64,000 nucleotides of DNA from the NCBI GenBank assembly GCA_023078555.1, contig CM041199.1, positions 5,771,315 to 5,835,314 of the forward strand, in the 5' to 3' direction. Positions 46,401 through 59,500 of this stretch are shown piece after piece; the stretch's first letter is position 1, and each line of letters begins with the position of its first letter. This DNA comes from Ulva prolifera (lineage: Eukaryota > Chlorophyta > Ulvophyceae > Ulvales > Ulvaceae). Position numbers and translations under genes: made by a program. The notes beneath the pieces were generated by a model. That model did no database searches, was not told where the DNA came from, and saw only the letters and a program-made list of their open reading frames with translations.

Positions 46401-48499
46401 CTCGCCGCCGCGCCCGCACACGAGGCACAGGTCGAGTCAGCGGTTGCGCAGGTGCGGCAGAGGATGCTCGCGCAGGGTGACACCGCCGCCGCCGCGCTGA
46501 CTGACGCGTCTGATGCGCTGGACTTCCTGGAGGCTGCGGAGGAGCCGGCGCGGGGGCCGGCGGCGGCGAAGTCGCAGGCGATGCAGCGGCTGAGTGACGG
46601 CCCGAAACGTAACCGGGGCGCGGCGCGGACGCTCAAGAACGAGCGCGGCGCAAAGAAGCGAGCGGAGGAGTATATTGAGCAGATGAAGGACGCAGACATG
46701 CAGAAGGTGGACCAGGTGCGCGCCAGGGATTCATTCTGGCAGAACCCCAGCGCTCCGCCCTGCTGTCCCCAGTGCTCTCTGCCTCGGCTGGTTGCAAGGG
46801 AGCAGTTGCGTGCATGTCAGATCCAACCACACGCATCTGACCTGAAGTCTGGGTGTGTTTGCTGATGCATGCAGCATGCCTGTCAACCACGGGCGCAGTC
46901 GTCTCCCACCAGCCTGTCCGGTGCGCTCTTCCAGAAACCCTGTGTGTGGTGCTGACATGCTGTGTGCTGTGCAGCTGTGCTGGGAGCTCGTGCAGCGTGT
47001 GGCGGTGGACGGGCCGGCCTGGCTGAGCGCAGTCCAGTCCACTGGCTTGGACCGGCGGCTGTTCGAGCTGCTGCGGGCGCCACCCAAGCCGGTGCCCGCC
47101 GCAGCGGCGGTCTTCGGCGCCCTTGCGGCCAACAACTCCCCCGGCAAGGCCTCCAAGGCGTTCTCGAAGCGCGTCCCAGAGCTCGTCGCTGTGCTCGCGT
47201 CCGGGCTGTCCGCGCGCGGCTCCGCCGCGGACGACGCGCTGCGGTACGAATGCATGCTGGCGCTGGTGCCGCTGATCTCGACGCGGACGGACCGCGAGAC
47301 GGCGGCGCAGCTGGGCATGGCGCGCGCGTGTACGCTGCTGCGGGAGGCCGACCTCGAGGCCGAGCAGGCCGCGCTGCTGGACCTGCTGTCCGTGATGTGC
47401 ATGGACAGCATGCAACACGCGCGCCAGATCACCTTCAACAACATCCTGCCGCGTCTGCAGCAGCTCATGCGGCACCCTGACCGCGCCATCCAGCGTAGCG
47501 CGGTGCGCCCCCGGTGCCTGTGTGTGGTGTTTGCACTTCCGCTTGTGTGCATTTGCGGCACCTCAGCTGATTTCACAGCACGACCGGCGGCATGGCAGGA
47601 TGCACGGCATTGCCATGCGCACACCAGGCCTGCGGCGCTTGCGGAGCAGGACGGCCTATTGCACCGAAATCAGTAGCAGTTTCCTCAAGCTCGAATCAGT
47701 GCGTGGTAGAAAATTTTGGGCCGAGCAGCACAACACACTAGCCGCCGACACAGGATTCGCACACCCGCCCACGTGCGTGCAGGTGTCTCTGGTGCACCTC
47801 ATCGCCAGCCACCCTGACAACGAGGCCGTGCTGCGGCGATGGGACCTGCACCGGCAGCTCGCGCACCTCATGCTCGCCGGTGCCGGCGCCGGCCGGGGCC
47901 CCCACTCCACCGAGACCGCGACCATGGCCGCTGCGACCGCTTACGCCCTCGTCACCAAGCCGTACGCCTTTGGCCACCGCCGCAAGGGCCGTGCTGCGGT
48001 CGCGCAGTCATTCGTGGCGCACGGTGTCTTTGCCGCGGCCACGGCGCTCGCGGCCCGAGGCAGCGTCGCGGCGCAACACGTCGCGGTGCCGCTGCTGCGC
48101 TGCGGCCTCGAGAGCGAGGCGGCGGCTGTGCGGCAGCACACTCTGTCTCTCGGCGTGGTGCCGCTTCTGGTCACGCTGTCTGAGAGGGAGGTGCCTGAGC
48201 GCGCGGGCACGCAGGGGGGTGGCGCAGGCGGCATGAGCTCGCGGCAGATTGAGCGCCAGGTGCAGGCGGCGGCTGCGGAGGCCCTTGCGGCTGTGGGCGG
48301 CGACCGGGAGAGCATGGCGACCGTGGCCGCCGCAGGCACGGTGCCGCTGCGCGCGTGGCTGCTGTCGGTGGGGCCGCTGGCGCAGGCTGGGAATTCGGGT
48401 GGGGGCGGGGACGGCGGTGGCACGGGGCCATCGCGGCTTGACACCCCCGGCGATGACGACGACAGCCGCGGCGGAGGCACCCCTGCGTACCTGTTGTAG
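34554..48499 (+). CDS. Giant multi-exon gene, ~3,253 residues, ARM/HEAT-like, family not recognised
   Basis: Exons: 34554-34915, 35026-35245, 35370-36680, 36908-37213, 37485-37744, 38022-38157, 38505-38963, 39136-39810, 40126-40372, 40696-41438, 41782-42198, 42391-42580, 42867-43252, 43911-46715, 46975-47502, 47783-48499. All 15 junctions keep frame; exon 9's start is the least certain. No D/E occurs in the first 44 residues, which hold eight Arg, suggesting an organelle presequence. Leu/Ala-rich helical pairs at the N-terminus (residues ~70-230), middle and last two exons resemble ARM/HEAT repeats, for example LLSVMCMDSMQHARQI. Low-complexity Ala/Gly/Glu linkers separate them, and exon 14 ends in a charged, coiled-coil-like Arg/Glu segment. 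I see no kinase, HECT, RING or membrane segment. The protein is probably a large scaffold; more than one gene is possible but the continuous phase argues against it. TGTAA follows at 48601. Confidence 0.8.
37734..37885 (+). repeat. 38-bp tandem repeat, four copies, at an exon-intron border
   Basis: Unit CTGCTGTACACGTGCGCCAC plus 18 further bases, four near-perfect copies. Copy 1 holds the end of exon 5 (MPLLYT) and its GTGCGCC donor, so each copy repeats the splice site. Using copy 2 or 3 would shift frame (38 is not a multiple of 3). Reading through copy 1 meets a stop in ccaccatga at 37794-37796. Confidence 0.9.
43431..43616 (+). repeat. Long TG-rich microsatellite in intron 13 of the giant gene
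   Basis: (TG)n interspersed with TGTGTTGC units over about 185 bp. The strand bias is complete: almost no A. Confidence 0.93.
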
Positions 48500-50445
48500 C
48501 GGCGGGCGGGCCTTGTGGTCACGGTCTGGTAGAGTGGCGTGTGCAGTAGCAGCAGTGGGCTGCGTGTGTTCATGTATGATGTGTAGAGCAGCGTATGATG
48601 TGTAATGCCTGTCGACGCACACCACTGGGGCACGGGGCACATCACTGACGGTGGGAGCAAGCCTTATGATTCATAAGTTATGAACGATATACTGCAATGC
48701 CCTAGCATACATGCCATGCATGTTGCGTCGCCGGGTCGCTGCAATACATGTTGCGCATGGAAGTTCTGTCCTCGGGCGGAACAATAGCATCTGTGCTGAT
48801 TCCAAGCTGCAGAGTCAGTGTCACTGTTTGTGATGCAGAGGTTGATAGGACTGGTGGAGCACCCCCAGACCCTGGTGGCGCTTGGATGAGATTCTTAAGA
48901 ATTTGCCTTCATTGCCATGGGTCAGGCCCATGACTTCACCACCGCTGTGCATGCATCTTTACAGAGCCACTATCAGGCAGGCTTTTGCAGGTCCGGTCAC
49001 GTCATGGCTGATGCATCCAGGCTGGGAATGTGCTGGAGGTCCCCTGCTCAAGTTGCACACAGCCATTGCACTTGAACCATAGAATGGCAGAAGCTAAAAG
49101 ATGGCCTGCGCTTTGCTACTGCCGGTAATGTAACTACCGTGCCCAACTCTGTGTGTTTAACAATTCTTGTTGGTGATTCCAGAGCATAACATGCTTCCAG
49201 AGCCTCAAAGCCGTGCTCCCTTAGTGAAGCACGACCACCACAGTACACAAGGTGCTCACTGCACCTACGCCTATGCACCGACATATCTGCTTGGTATCAG
49301 GGATGTTCTGATGTCAGCACTCCGGAGACAGCGCAAGTGCGTGGGCCAACGTGTGGCACATGCCCCTCTGCCTCCAATAAAGCAGACCTGACATCGTCTC
49401 TGGCAAGGAAGGCCTGCATATGCTTTTCGAACATCTCTACACGTGCCAGGACTTGCATGATGCGTCTCTAGGATTTTGCCTCTGTTGCATGCTTGATCTG
49501 ATCCTGAAGCGCTTGTCGAGCCGCTCGCTCACGCAGGAGCTCTTGTTCAACAGCCACAATCCTTGACTTCAAGAACTACACAGGACGTAGCCCTTTAGAA
49601 CTCGGGGCGATGTGACGTTCGTCATTGCATCATCCAGGTCATCGAGGGTTATTTGTACGCCTATGCCATGGTCGGTGCTCCACAGTGTGACGCAATATGG
49701 TACCAGGCTCTGATGCGATCCAAATAGCAGTCACTGTTCCAACAAAAGGCCAAAGATTAACGCACTGACGTTTTTGATGTAAAGCCAGTCGCTGCTTTCG
49801 TAGGCACACTGCTACAAATCACTGTGCTGTCAGAGTCCTTTTCCAGAGCCAGCTGGACATGCTCTCGCCAGAACTGATCTGCAATTTGAGCCTCCTTCTT
49901 GCACCTCTGCAAAATCTCACGAGATCGGAGGATGAAGTGGCGATGCAAAGTGTGGAATCCGGGGACCCCTCATGTGGACGGGGCGACAGGTCCAGAAGGC
50001 CGATAGATGTCGTCAGCAACAACATATAAACGTTCCTTAACCCATCCATTCGCCATCTGTGCTTGATACATATTGTACGACATGGCTGATAACCTGTGAG
50101 TTTGTGTCAGTTGAGACTTCCGTCCAGGCCAGCGGATGGCGAGAGGTACCCGGATCACCGTGTGCGTAGCCTGTCAAGCAATCACAGCGTGACCACCCAA
50201 AAGCATATCCGTCTACGGCGCTTGGATGATAATGCATTCACTGTTGTCGTGTCAGCGCGCGTTCGCATGCAGTGCTGCCCTTGAGCGATCCATATGGCGT
50301 GCATGCTTGCACAGCTCTTTGCCCCACGCCACCTACACAACTTCGTTGCTCGTGCCACACCTGCGATAGAACGCTGACTTGCAATATCTTTCGACAATTG
50401 GTACAGGCACGACAGAATGGACGTAATCCCGCAACAGTAGCAATC
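48500..50445. other. Intergenic between the giant gene and RPN10
   Basis: TGTAA at 48601-48605 is a likely poly(A) signal of the giant gene. No recognisable coding sequence. The promoter of RPN10 is presumably in the last few hundred bases. Confidence 0.55.
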
Positions 50446-52364
50446 ATGGAGGCTACCGTGGTATGCGTTGACAACAGCGAATGCACTCGAAACGGTGACT
50501 TTGAGCCAAATAGATTTCAAGCTCAATCAGATGCTGTCAACCTTCTTGCTGGTGTCAAAACGGGAGCTAATCGTGAAAACACGGTCGGTGTCTTATCGTC
50601 CGCGACGTTGGCAGGAAAGACTCCCAAAGTGATGGTTACGCCAACGCCTGATCTTGCCAAAGTCTTGAGCGCCTTATCTGAGATCACCGTCGAAGGCGGC
50701 CTTGACCTATGCCGAAGTGCTCAGATCGCGCAGCTAGCTCTGAAGCATCGCCAGAACAAGAACCAGAGGCAGCGTGTGGTCATATTCGTGGGCAGCACCA
50801 TCACAGAAACAAAGGCAAGCATCATTCGATCACCGCAGGACTCCATCACAACAGTATATAAATCAACTTACTCAGTACTGGGCTGATCTCTTGGTCTATT
50901 GCGTGTGCAGGAGATGCTAGAGAAGGTTGGCAAGAAGCTGAAAAAGAACAATGTGTCCGTGGACGTCGTTTCATTCGGAGACTGTGCTGAAGAAAACAAA
51001 GAGAAGCTTGAAGCATTTGTGGCCGCAGTAATTAAGGACGACTCTTCACACTATGTAGAAGTCCCAATGGGGTCAAACCTCAGCGACTTTTTGTTGGGAT
51101 CCCCTATTGTCAGCCAAGCGTATGGTGATGCTGGTGGCGGTGCGGCGGGAGCTGGAGCTGGAGCAGCAGCTGGTAAGATTGTGTCTTGCGTTCAAAGATG
51201 TAGCTACTGCTTTCAGTGCTTGCCATTACCTTGGCAGAGTCATGACCAGCCAGTTGGCAATATATGTACAGCGTGTCATTTAATTGAGCTTTGATGCAGG
51301 GGCTGCAGGCGGCAGTTTCGAGTTTGGTGTAGATCCGAATTTGGACCCGGAGCTCGCGCTTGCGTTGCGTGTTTCGATGGAGGAGGAGCGTGCTCGACAA
51401 GCGGCTGCTGCGCAAGCTGCAGCAGCAGCTGCGGCCGCCGCTGATCCTGCTGCTGCAGCCGCTGGCGAGGCTGCTGTTGCTGCAGGGGCAGCTGGGACCG
51501 CTGCTTCAGGCAGTACGGCTTCGCCTGCAGAGGGAGCTGCGCCAGCAGCTGCAGTCACTGACTCAGCGGTGCCAACAGGCGCTGCTGCGGACGAAGCCGT
51601 GCCGATGGAGGAGGACGAGGATGCCCTCCTGCAGCAGGCGCTTGCCCTCTCTATGCAGGTGTGTACCCCGCATGTTGCTGGCATGAATCATGGGCCATCT
51701 CTTTTGTGGTTCCCGACTCTTCACACATGATGGTCCAAGAAAATTACTCATACTATGGACACGATATTTTGGCCTCCATGCTGAGGAGCCAGTGTTGCAG
51801 GAGCATGCGCCATCAGACGAACTGTTTACAGCAGCAGCGCCGGGGGATGCGCAAATGATGGATGATGATGATGATCCAGACATGGCCGCAGCGCTTGCGA
51901 TGTCCCTAGCTGAGAGTGCTCCTCCAGCACAGGTTCGTTCCATCTCCCTGCAGGACCACCAAAACTGCACTGCAGAATCGTGGAAAGCTTTATACAGTAT
52001 GCAGCAGAACGTAATGCGCATTACTCCCATCCGGGGAGTCCTCCTGGCCTTGCATCTTGCATCTGAGCGAGCAGATCTGCATGTGGCATACTTACCTCGA
52101 GGTTGTGGATGTACGTTTTTGTGCTTAAAGTACAGACAAGTTTTACATGGATGCAGTATATTTGTTGGCCACGCTGAGTGTCTGTTGATTTGGGCCTCCT
52201 GGTTTCTGCATGCATAGGCCCACATGATCGAAGGTGTGCAGGCCATTATGCAGAGCGTTGAGGGGCTGCCTGGTGTAGATGTGAACAGCCCCGAAGTGCA
52301 AGATGCAATTGCTGAGACTGCACATATCATGCAGGACTCTGAGAAGAAGGAAGAGGAAAAGTAG
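50446..52364 (+). CDS. RPN10: 26S proteasome regulatory subunit RPN10 (ubiquitin receptor)
   Basis: Five exons: 50446-50814, 50911-51172, 51300-51658, 51801-51932, 52218-52364, giving 422 residues. The N-terminal von Willebrand A domain reads [47 protein letters not shown] and [30 protein letters not shown] is the first ubiquitin-interacting motif, [11 protein letters not shown] the second and [15 protein letters not shown] a third. The C-terminus LPGVDVNSP is conserved. RPN10 sits between lid and base of the 19S particle and binds polyubiquitin. Poly-Ala stretches expand the linkers. Intron 1 has a GC donor (AAAG|GCAAGC); the others are GT-AG, including GTTCGT. A TGTAA at 52442-52446 lies 78 bases after the stop. 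Confidence 0.96.
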
Positions 52365-53509
52365 TCTGTATGTGTTGTGGTCTCAACATGCTGATGTCAG
52401 ACCATTTGTGAGTATTAAACAACTATGTCATGTCCAGCACTTGTAAGTTGTGGAAACGCCAAAGTGATCGCAAAACGGTGCAAGCTTGGGCCGTTATCAG
52501 GCGAGATATGTGTGTCTGCTCAACTGTTTTCACTTTGTAGACGCGTGCTGCGAGGAATTGAAGGCACAAAAGAAGGCACAAGTTTCATGTGATAATCCAG
52601 CAACGCTTCTACCTCTGCTCCATCACAATGCTCATCAACAAAAACTATGATGCCTCCAGTCTAAGCTGAATGTTGTCCGACATTCCCACCGCCTTGGTCA
52701 GACACGTTGCAACAGTGCGTTTGAATCCTGATGCACAGCAATTCGTTGAATCGTTGGCCCTGGGCACTTTCGTAGGCCTTCCGAGGGACCGAAGCACCCC
52801 CGGCGTGCAGGAATGAAAACTTCTGTGATCAGATGGAGACTGCATATACTACAATCGGTGTGAATAACATCTAGGTATCATCAGCACTCAACCTGTGCAA
52901 TGAGACATGCAGGCAATCTGCCCGCGACACACGAAACGCAACGGCATCAGGCATGCAGCGACACTGTGCTTTGCATCGTTTGCTAACATTGCAGATAACG
53001 TGCATGAGCGATCGCTTCGCAATGCTAGTCAGCCACGCGCCACCGTCAGCGACGATTCGCCCAATGCGGACTTCGGCCTGATCAGATGTGACACCCACTT
53101 GAAGTAACACAGAACATCGCCTGTTGTGGGCATAGATTCAATTGTGTACAGTGTTGACGCTCGGAGGAGCATCCTGAAGGGTCCGTGCAGCTCAATGGAG
53201 CTCCATCGCGCTTGGCGTGTCATGCAACAGGAGACACCGCTAGCCAGCCGTGCAGCGCGCAGGTGATACACGACAGACTCACATGCATTAACACATTCTT
53301 GTGTATTTCGAAAGGGTGAGAGATTTGCAAGGCTGTGGTGGCCGGATTTTGTTGACCCACAACTACACGTACGATCGTTATACCGCGAGGTTCGGGCACA
53401 CGCAGCTGCTTGTGTCTGCTATGACCAGACAAGCAGTGATATTGAGAGTGTATAGATAGTTTACTGCAGACTTTTGCCGTTGTTGTGGTGCTAGACAACT
53501 CCTGGAGGC
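52365..53509. other. Intergenic between RPN10 and TTRAY2
   Basis: TGTAA at 52442-52446 is the probable RPN10 poly(A) signal. No other feature recognised. Confidence 0.6.
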
Positions 53510-56500
53510 ATGGCTCCCGCGGAGTTTGCCTTTCAGCGCCTGCTCCCGTCATCGGACAAGGTACGAAGACGATACATCAGCTACACCTCTATGTGTTCTG
53601 GAGGCTACTCAGTCGTCTAATCTCACCCTTCATAGCTGTGCCTGGTTGAACACTCCATGCTCGGTTCCAACATGGCTGAGCTTGTCCAGCATGACTTGCT
53701 GCATCGCTTGAACACCGTTACTGCATGGCTAGCCTTATGTCGCCACGTGCCTGTACATCTGTAACTCGACGGAGGTAGCCCACGTCGTGGTAGCAATCAC
53801 CGCTGGATGTGTGTGACTGAAGTCTACACAGGCACCTTGAACTGCCTGTTGATACTGGTGGCACGACCCAATTGTTCCATCAGGTCATCGTGCTCGGGTA
53901 AAGTCAATACCATCGAACACAAGTAATCATGACTCTGTCGACTTGGGGCGGCATGTGCACGATGTTCACCATCCCGACCAGAAGCTTGGAGCACTGCAGC
54001 CCGGTGACTCTGCAGGTCGCTGCTGTTGAGTTCCACCCCGAGCTGCCCATCCTGGCCACCTTCGACCGCCGCAGCTACCTCACCATCTGGGACTATGACC
54101 GCGGCGAGCCCATCTTCGAGTGCCAGTTTGGCGAGAACTCGCTGTACAACAAGGACACGCTCGACGCGATCGCCCGCGCCGAGGCCAACCCCGACCACTT
54201 CGGGCGGCCCCTCTTCCCGTACATGAATGCCAACTACCTCACGCCCGCGACGTACGGCCGCCTGCGCGCCGTCTCCTTCCTCGACCTCGATGTCATCTGC
54301 TGGACCATCGGCATGCAGCGGGTGATGGAGCAGGGCCCGGCGGCGCGGCTGCCGTCGGTGGCGGGGGTGTTTGGCCTCGCCGAGCAGCGCCGCGTCGTGC
54401 TCACCTGCGACAAGGCCGTCGTGCTGCTCGACATCATCAGCAAGCGCGTGCGCCCCCTCGCCCGCCCCCGTGCCTCCCAGCCAGCTGATTGTACGCTACG
54501 GTGCTCTGCCAATTAATGCCTTGAGCTCCGGTAATCTGTTCTCCTCGCCCGCTGCTCTTTTCGACACAGCAGCCGATGATGGCCGCCATATCCGACGTCC
54601 CTGCGCCTTCTGGACGAACAGCTCCGGTGAGCCATGTGCCCAGAGGCTGGCCAGCGCAGCTTCATGCATGTACCATATGCATGATGTATTGAGGGCTGTG
54701 ATCCTGGGCACATGCACCTCTCTGCCGAAGACGGCCGTTCCGCAGGCTCCAGTGCCGCCGGTGCTGTGATCGTGGCGGCGAGTGGCATGCAGGTGGCGAC
54801 CGTCCTCAGCAGCCACCCCAACATGGGCGGCAAGTCGTTCTGTGCCGCGCTGCCGCTGCCGCGCAACGAGGCAGGGGAGCCCGCGGAGCACGTGCGGCTG
54901 GCGATCGCGAGCAGCGATGGCACGGTGCGCGTGCTCAACGGCTTCAACCCCGACAGCGTGCACGCCGCCTTCGCCACCAAGTCTGGCTCAGCCATCTCCG
55001 CCATGGCCGTCGTGCCGATTCACAACCGCGACGCCGTCCTTGCCGGTGCGCCGCCCCGCCCCCACGCCGCCTGCCTCGGTCGTCCGTACTCAGGCACACG
55101 ATGCACCCCGCCGTCACAGTGCCTGCCCCTTCGCATCCTTCCGGGCCCCGAGGCAGGACCCCGGTATGGCAACTGTGTTGCTCTGCTAGCTGCTTCTTGT
55201 CTCTCGTCGTAGAGGTCTGATCCGCAGCGTGTGGGAGCAGGGGACGAGAAGGGCAACCTGTACGTGTTTGACCCGATGCATGCGGTGAAGACAGCGGCGA
55301 TGAATAAGGACGGCACGCGCGGCCCGACGTCGCAGCTCTCCTTCCACAAGGACAGCATCCTCTCCATCTGCTTCGCGCCGGGGCCCGACCCGACGGCGCC
55401 GCGGCCGCGCGTCGTGTCGGTGTCCGCGTGTCACCGCATCGGCATCTGGGACGTGCGCTGCGACAAGACGTGGGGTGCAGTGCAGCTCGTGGGGCGCCTC
55501 CGGCCGAAGGACTTTGTGCCGACGTCCGTCTGCGCGCTCGTCTCTGGGGTGTATCAGCCGGGCACGACCGGCGTCCTCATCTCTACCAACACCGCCGCGG
55601 TGCGCCCCGCCAACACACTCTGGGGACTCGCCTGCTGCTGTGTGCCATGGTGGACGGTCGGGGGCATGGGTGAGCAGCAGGCCAGGCAGGCAGCGCGCGT
55701 GCACGCGAGTGCAGGCAGCAACATGCGACAGCACCACGCTCCGCGTGATGCAGCCAGGTGGCTGTGGCCTGCTGCATGCCGCGGCGGGCTGCAGGCGCAC
55801 GGTGGCCTCCCTCGCCGTGTTCACCCCGACCTGTTCGATGCCATGCACCAGACGATGCATGCTGTACTGTTTGCGCTGGGGTGATCAGCCCAGCCGTGAG
55901 CGTCGCACGTGCGATGCGGTGGCCGGGGTGCAGGTGTACGGGCTGTCCCTCGAGGCGAACCACACACACCTCGTCGTCGACCTGAGCAACAACCTGCCCC
56001 CCCGCGACGCCAAGAAGGGCGCCAAGCTGTACGACGTCGCGACGCCGCTGCTGCACGCCGAGGTCTGCGCCACCGCCACCAACAGCGGCGTCGCCATCCT
56101 GCGCGCCGCCTTTAAGCCCACCCTCGCGCTGTGCGGCCTCCCCCGGCTCGCCGTCTTTGAGGACGCCGCCGCCGGCCGCTCCGGCGACCTGCTGGCGCTC
56201 GGCGCGGCCGCGGACGACGACGAGGAGGCCGCCGCCGCCGGCAGCCGCCCGGAGTGCGCGGCGAGTGTTGTGATGGTCGTCGGCGGCAAGCTCATCGGCG
56301 CGACGTTCACGACGCCCGACCCGCAGCTGATGGACGGGGAGGGGTCGGACGGGGAGCGCGCGGCGCTCGGCCGCAGCATCCCCGCCAAGCTGCAGGCCCC
56401 CGGCCACGCGCCACCCCTCGAGGTGGCCGTATCGCACAGGTGCCGCTTCGGCTGGCCGCGCATGCATGGAAGTTTGGCGCCGGTCTGTCTGACATGTGTG

Positions 56501-59500
56501 TGCGTATTGTCGGCACGTTGCACCACGGAGCAAAACACACATGCCTGCGTATGACTGCCGTGCCCATGCATGGCGCTCGGTGTCGCGGCGAGGGAGGGCT
56601 CGCATGACAGTGCGGTGGATGTAAGCCCAGCACTGCGTGACCACAACAGTGGCCGGGGTTGCAGGCATGTGATTGCGGACTTGGGGACGTCGGGCGTGCC
56701 GGCGCCTGTGGCGGTCACCTGCGGAGCGTCGGGCCACCGCGCCGCCGTCTGCTCAGAGCGCACCGGCGAGTACGCCGTGTTTGCGCGGCCGCAGGGCGGC
56801 GGCGGCGGCAGCTGGCCGCGCTGCGACGCCGGCCGCGCGGTGCAGGTGGCGTGGCACTCGGAGGCGGACGTCGTGGCGCTGCTGGTTGCGGGGGAGGGCC
56901 GCACCGACGCCCGCGCCGCCGCCAAGGCCGCCGCGTCGCTCATCAAACCCAAGGTGTGCCCCCTCTCCCACCCTGCAGGACCCCACATTCCCTGTGCCGC
57001 CGGCCTCCCCAGGCGGCTCCACAGCGTGTTGAGGTCAGCCGTGACGCGGCTGTCATAAATGGGCAGAGGGGCTCATGCTTGCCAAGGTGCAAGAGGGGGG
57101 TGGCTGTAGATGAGCAAGGTGGACCAGGCGCTCGCGCAGCGCGCGGCAGACGCGGCGAAGCAGGCGGCGTCCACGCAGGGCGCCGCCTTTGTCGCCATCC
57201 GCAACGTCGCGCCGTACGAGTTTGGCGGCGCCACGAACATCGCGCCGGAGCTGCAGCTCCCCGCCGGCGCCGGCGCGCCCAACGCGCTGCACGGAGGCCC
57301 GCTGCTCGGCGTCACCGTGTCCGCCACCGCCACCGAGCCCGAGCGCCTGCTCATGTACGACTGGGACGGCGACCTCGTCTCGGGTGCGCCCCCGGCACCC
57401 GCCGCCGCCTGACCACAGAGGTGGAGTGTAATTCACGATTAGGGGTGAATGAGTGGATCGGGAAGGATCTGCAGATTGCTGCAATGCTCGGTACCTTGTG
57501 TGGTGCTCTGCCATGCAATGACCCGAGTTATTGCGACGTTCGTACGTCTCACAACCTACTCGCACCTGCTGTCTGTCACCTCCTGTTCCCGCGCCCCAGC
57601 GTTGACAATGCGCCGAGGCAGCTGCACTGCTGCCGGGCTGGGCTGCTCTCTCCCCGGCCTGTAGTGGCACGGCAACCCGCGGTGGTGCTGCGCAGGGGCG
57701 GAGCCGCTTCCGGCACCGACGTTCATCGCCCACTCAGCGTCCGGCGAGTTTGTGGCGATGGGGTACGCGGACGCCGTCGAGGTGTACGCCCTGACCACCA
57801 CCTTCCAGCTGCTCACCCGCATCGCAGTGCAAAACGCCGTCGACGCGATCTGGCTCGACACCGCCCTCTTCACCTCCACCCCCACCACCATCATGGCGCA
57901 CTTCATCGTGCCCCCGGCGCCCCAGGGCCAGCAGCTCGCGTCGCAGACGGCGCTGTTCGCGCAGAGCGGCTCCGACGGCCTCGCGGAGCTGTCGCGCATC
58001 CCGACCGCCGCAAGCTACGAGGTGCAGTCGATGACGCTCGCGACGAACCGCGTCGCGCATGGGCGCCCCCTCAGCCACGCGGTGTCGCAGACGGAGCTGC
58101 CGCCCGTCGTGCTGCGGCCGGGCATGCTGTGGAAGATGCTGCGGGTGACGCAGGAGACGCTGTGGATGGTGTCCACCTCTGGACACGCGTGGGCGATGTC
58201 TCTGCGCCACCCAGGTGCGCCTCCGTCCTTCAAGCTCCCCGCACTGCCGCGTCAGACTGCAAACTTTGCATCGAGGGTAAAGGCATGCGCCACGGGGGCC
58301 TGGTGTGGCAGTCCTGAAGGCTAGGGGGAGCCATGACTTGGGGGCTGTGTGCCATGCAGGCCTCAAGTGCCGGATGCTGGCGGCGCAGGGCGAGCTGCGG
58401 GAGGCGCGGCGGCTGGCGGCGGCGGCGCTGCACCACCGCTCCCACGATGCCCTCGCCCGCTTCTTCTCTGCCCTCGGCTCCCTCGGCGCCGCAGAGGCCC
58501 TCCTCCTGCCCGGTGCGCACCCCCCCCTGCCTCCGCTGTGCCGCTGCCGTGGCGGCCACAATCCGGTTCTTCGGATTGAGCTCTACACTCGGAGCCGCGG
58601 CCCGAGCCGTGTCCGCAGCGATGCTCGGGGAACGGACCGGGCATGCGTGGCTTCCGAGTGCCACAGGGCGTGAGCTTCTGGCAGTGCATGCACAGATGTG
58701 CGAGGCCGGGGGCGCGGGGTGTAGGCCTGAGCCTCGAGCTGGAGCTGGTGCTGGCGATCAAGTGCGGCGCGCTGCGGCGGGGCCACGCATGCCTCGCCGC
58801 GCTGCTCTCCGGCTGCGCGGACCGCACCCTGCTGTCGCGCTTTGCGGCGTGGAACAACCGCGACAAGGACCCTGACGCACCGGCGGCCCCTGAGGAGGCT
58901 GAGGACGACGCAGACCCCTTCGGCAAGGGGGCTGGCATCAAGGACGCAGCTGCCGCAGCCGCGGCCGCCGGGCCGACCAATGTGCGTCTGCCCCGTGTGT
59001 ACATGCATGTCACCATACACGTGCCTTTGGAGGGCTCCCGTGGCTTGCATAAGACGCAGCAGTGTGAAAGTTCGTGGTGTGTGGACACTCACGGGGGCGG
59101 TTGTGGTGCAGATGGCATCGGACGTGATTGCTGTCTTCAAGCAGGCGGCAGGCGTGCAAGCGCCGCAGGTGCTCGCGCGCCTCGCCAACTTTGGAGTGCA
59201 GGGCCGCGCGACCGCCCTCGACGCCGACCTCTTCTCCGCGCCTCCCCCGCCCCCTGACGCCACTGCTTCGGCAGCAGCGCCGGCGCCCGGCGCGGAGCCA
59301 TCCAGCGGCAGCGCCGCAGGGCCTCTGGCGACGTCGGCCGCGCCGCCGCCATCATCCACCAAGTTCAAGCCGATGTTCCCGCGGCGGCCGGCGCCGGGGG
59401 GCCACGTTGCGGCGGTGCCACCCGGTCGCGGCGACACGGATGCTGCGGATGCATCGGTCGAGGTGATAGAGGGGGAGTACGAAGACGTGATCGACTGGGA

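Noticed and set aside
55583-56988. Overlapping minus-strand ORFs of 367-384 codons
   Set aside because: Antisense to TTRAY2 exons 4-6 and introns; low-complexity composition.
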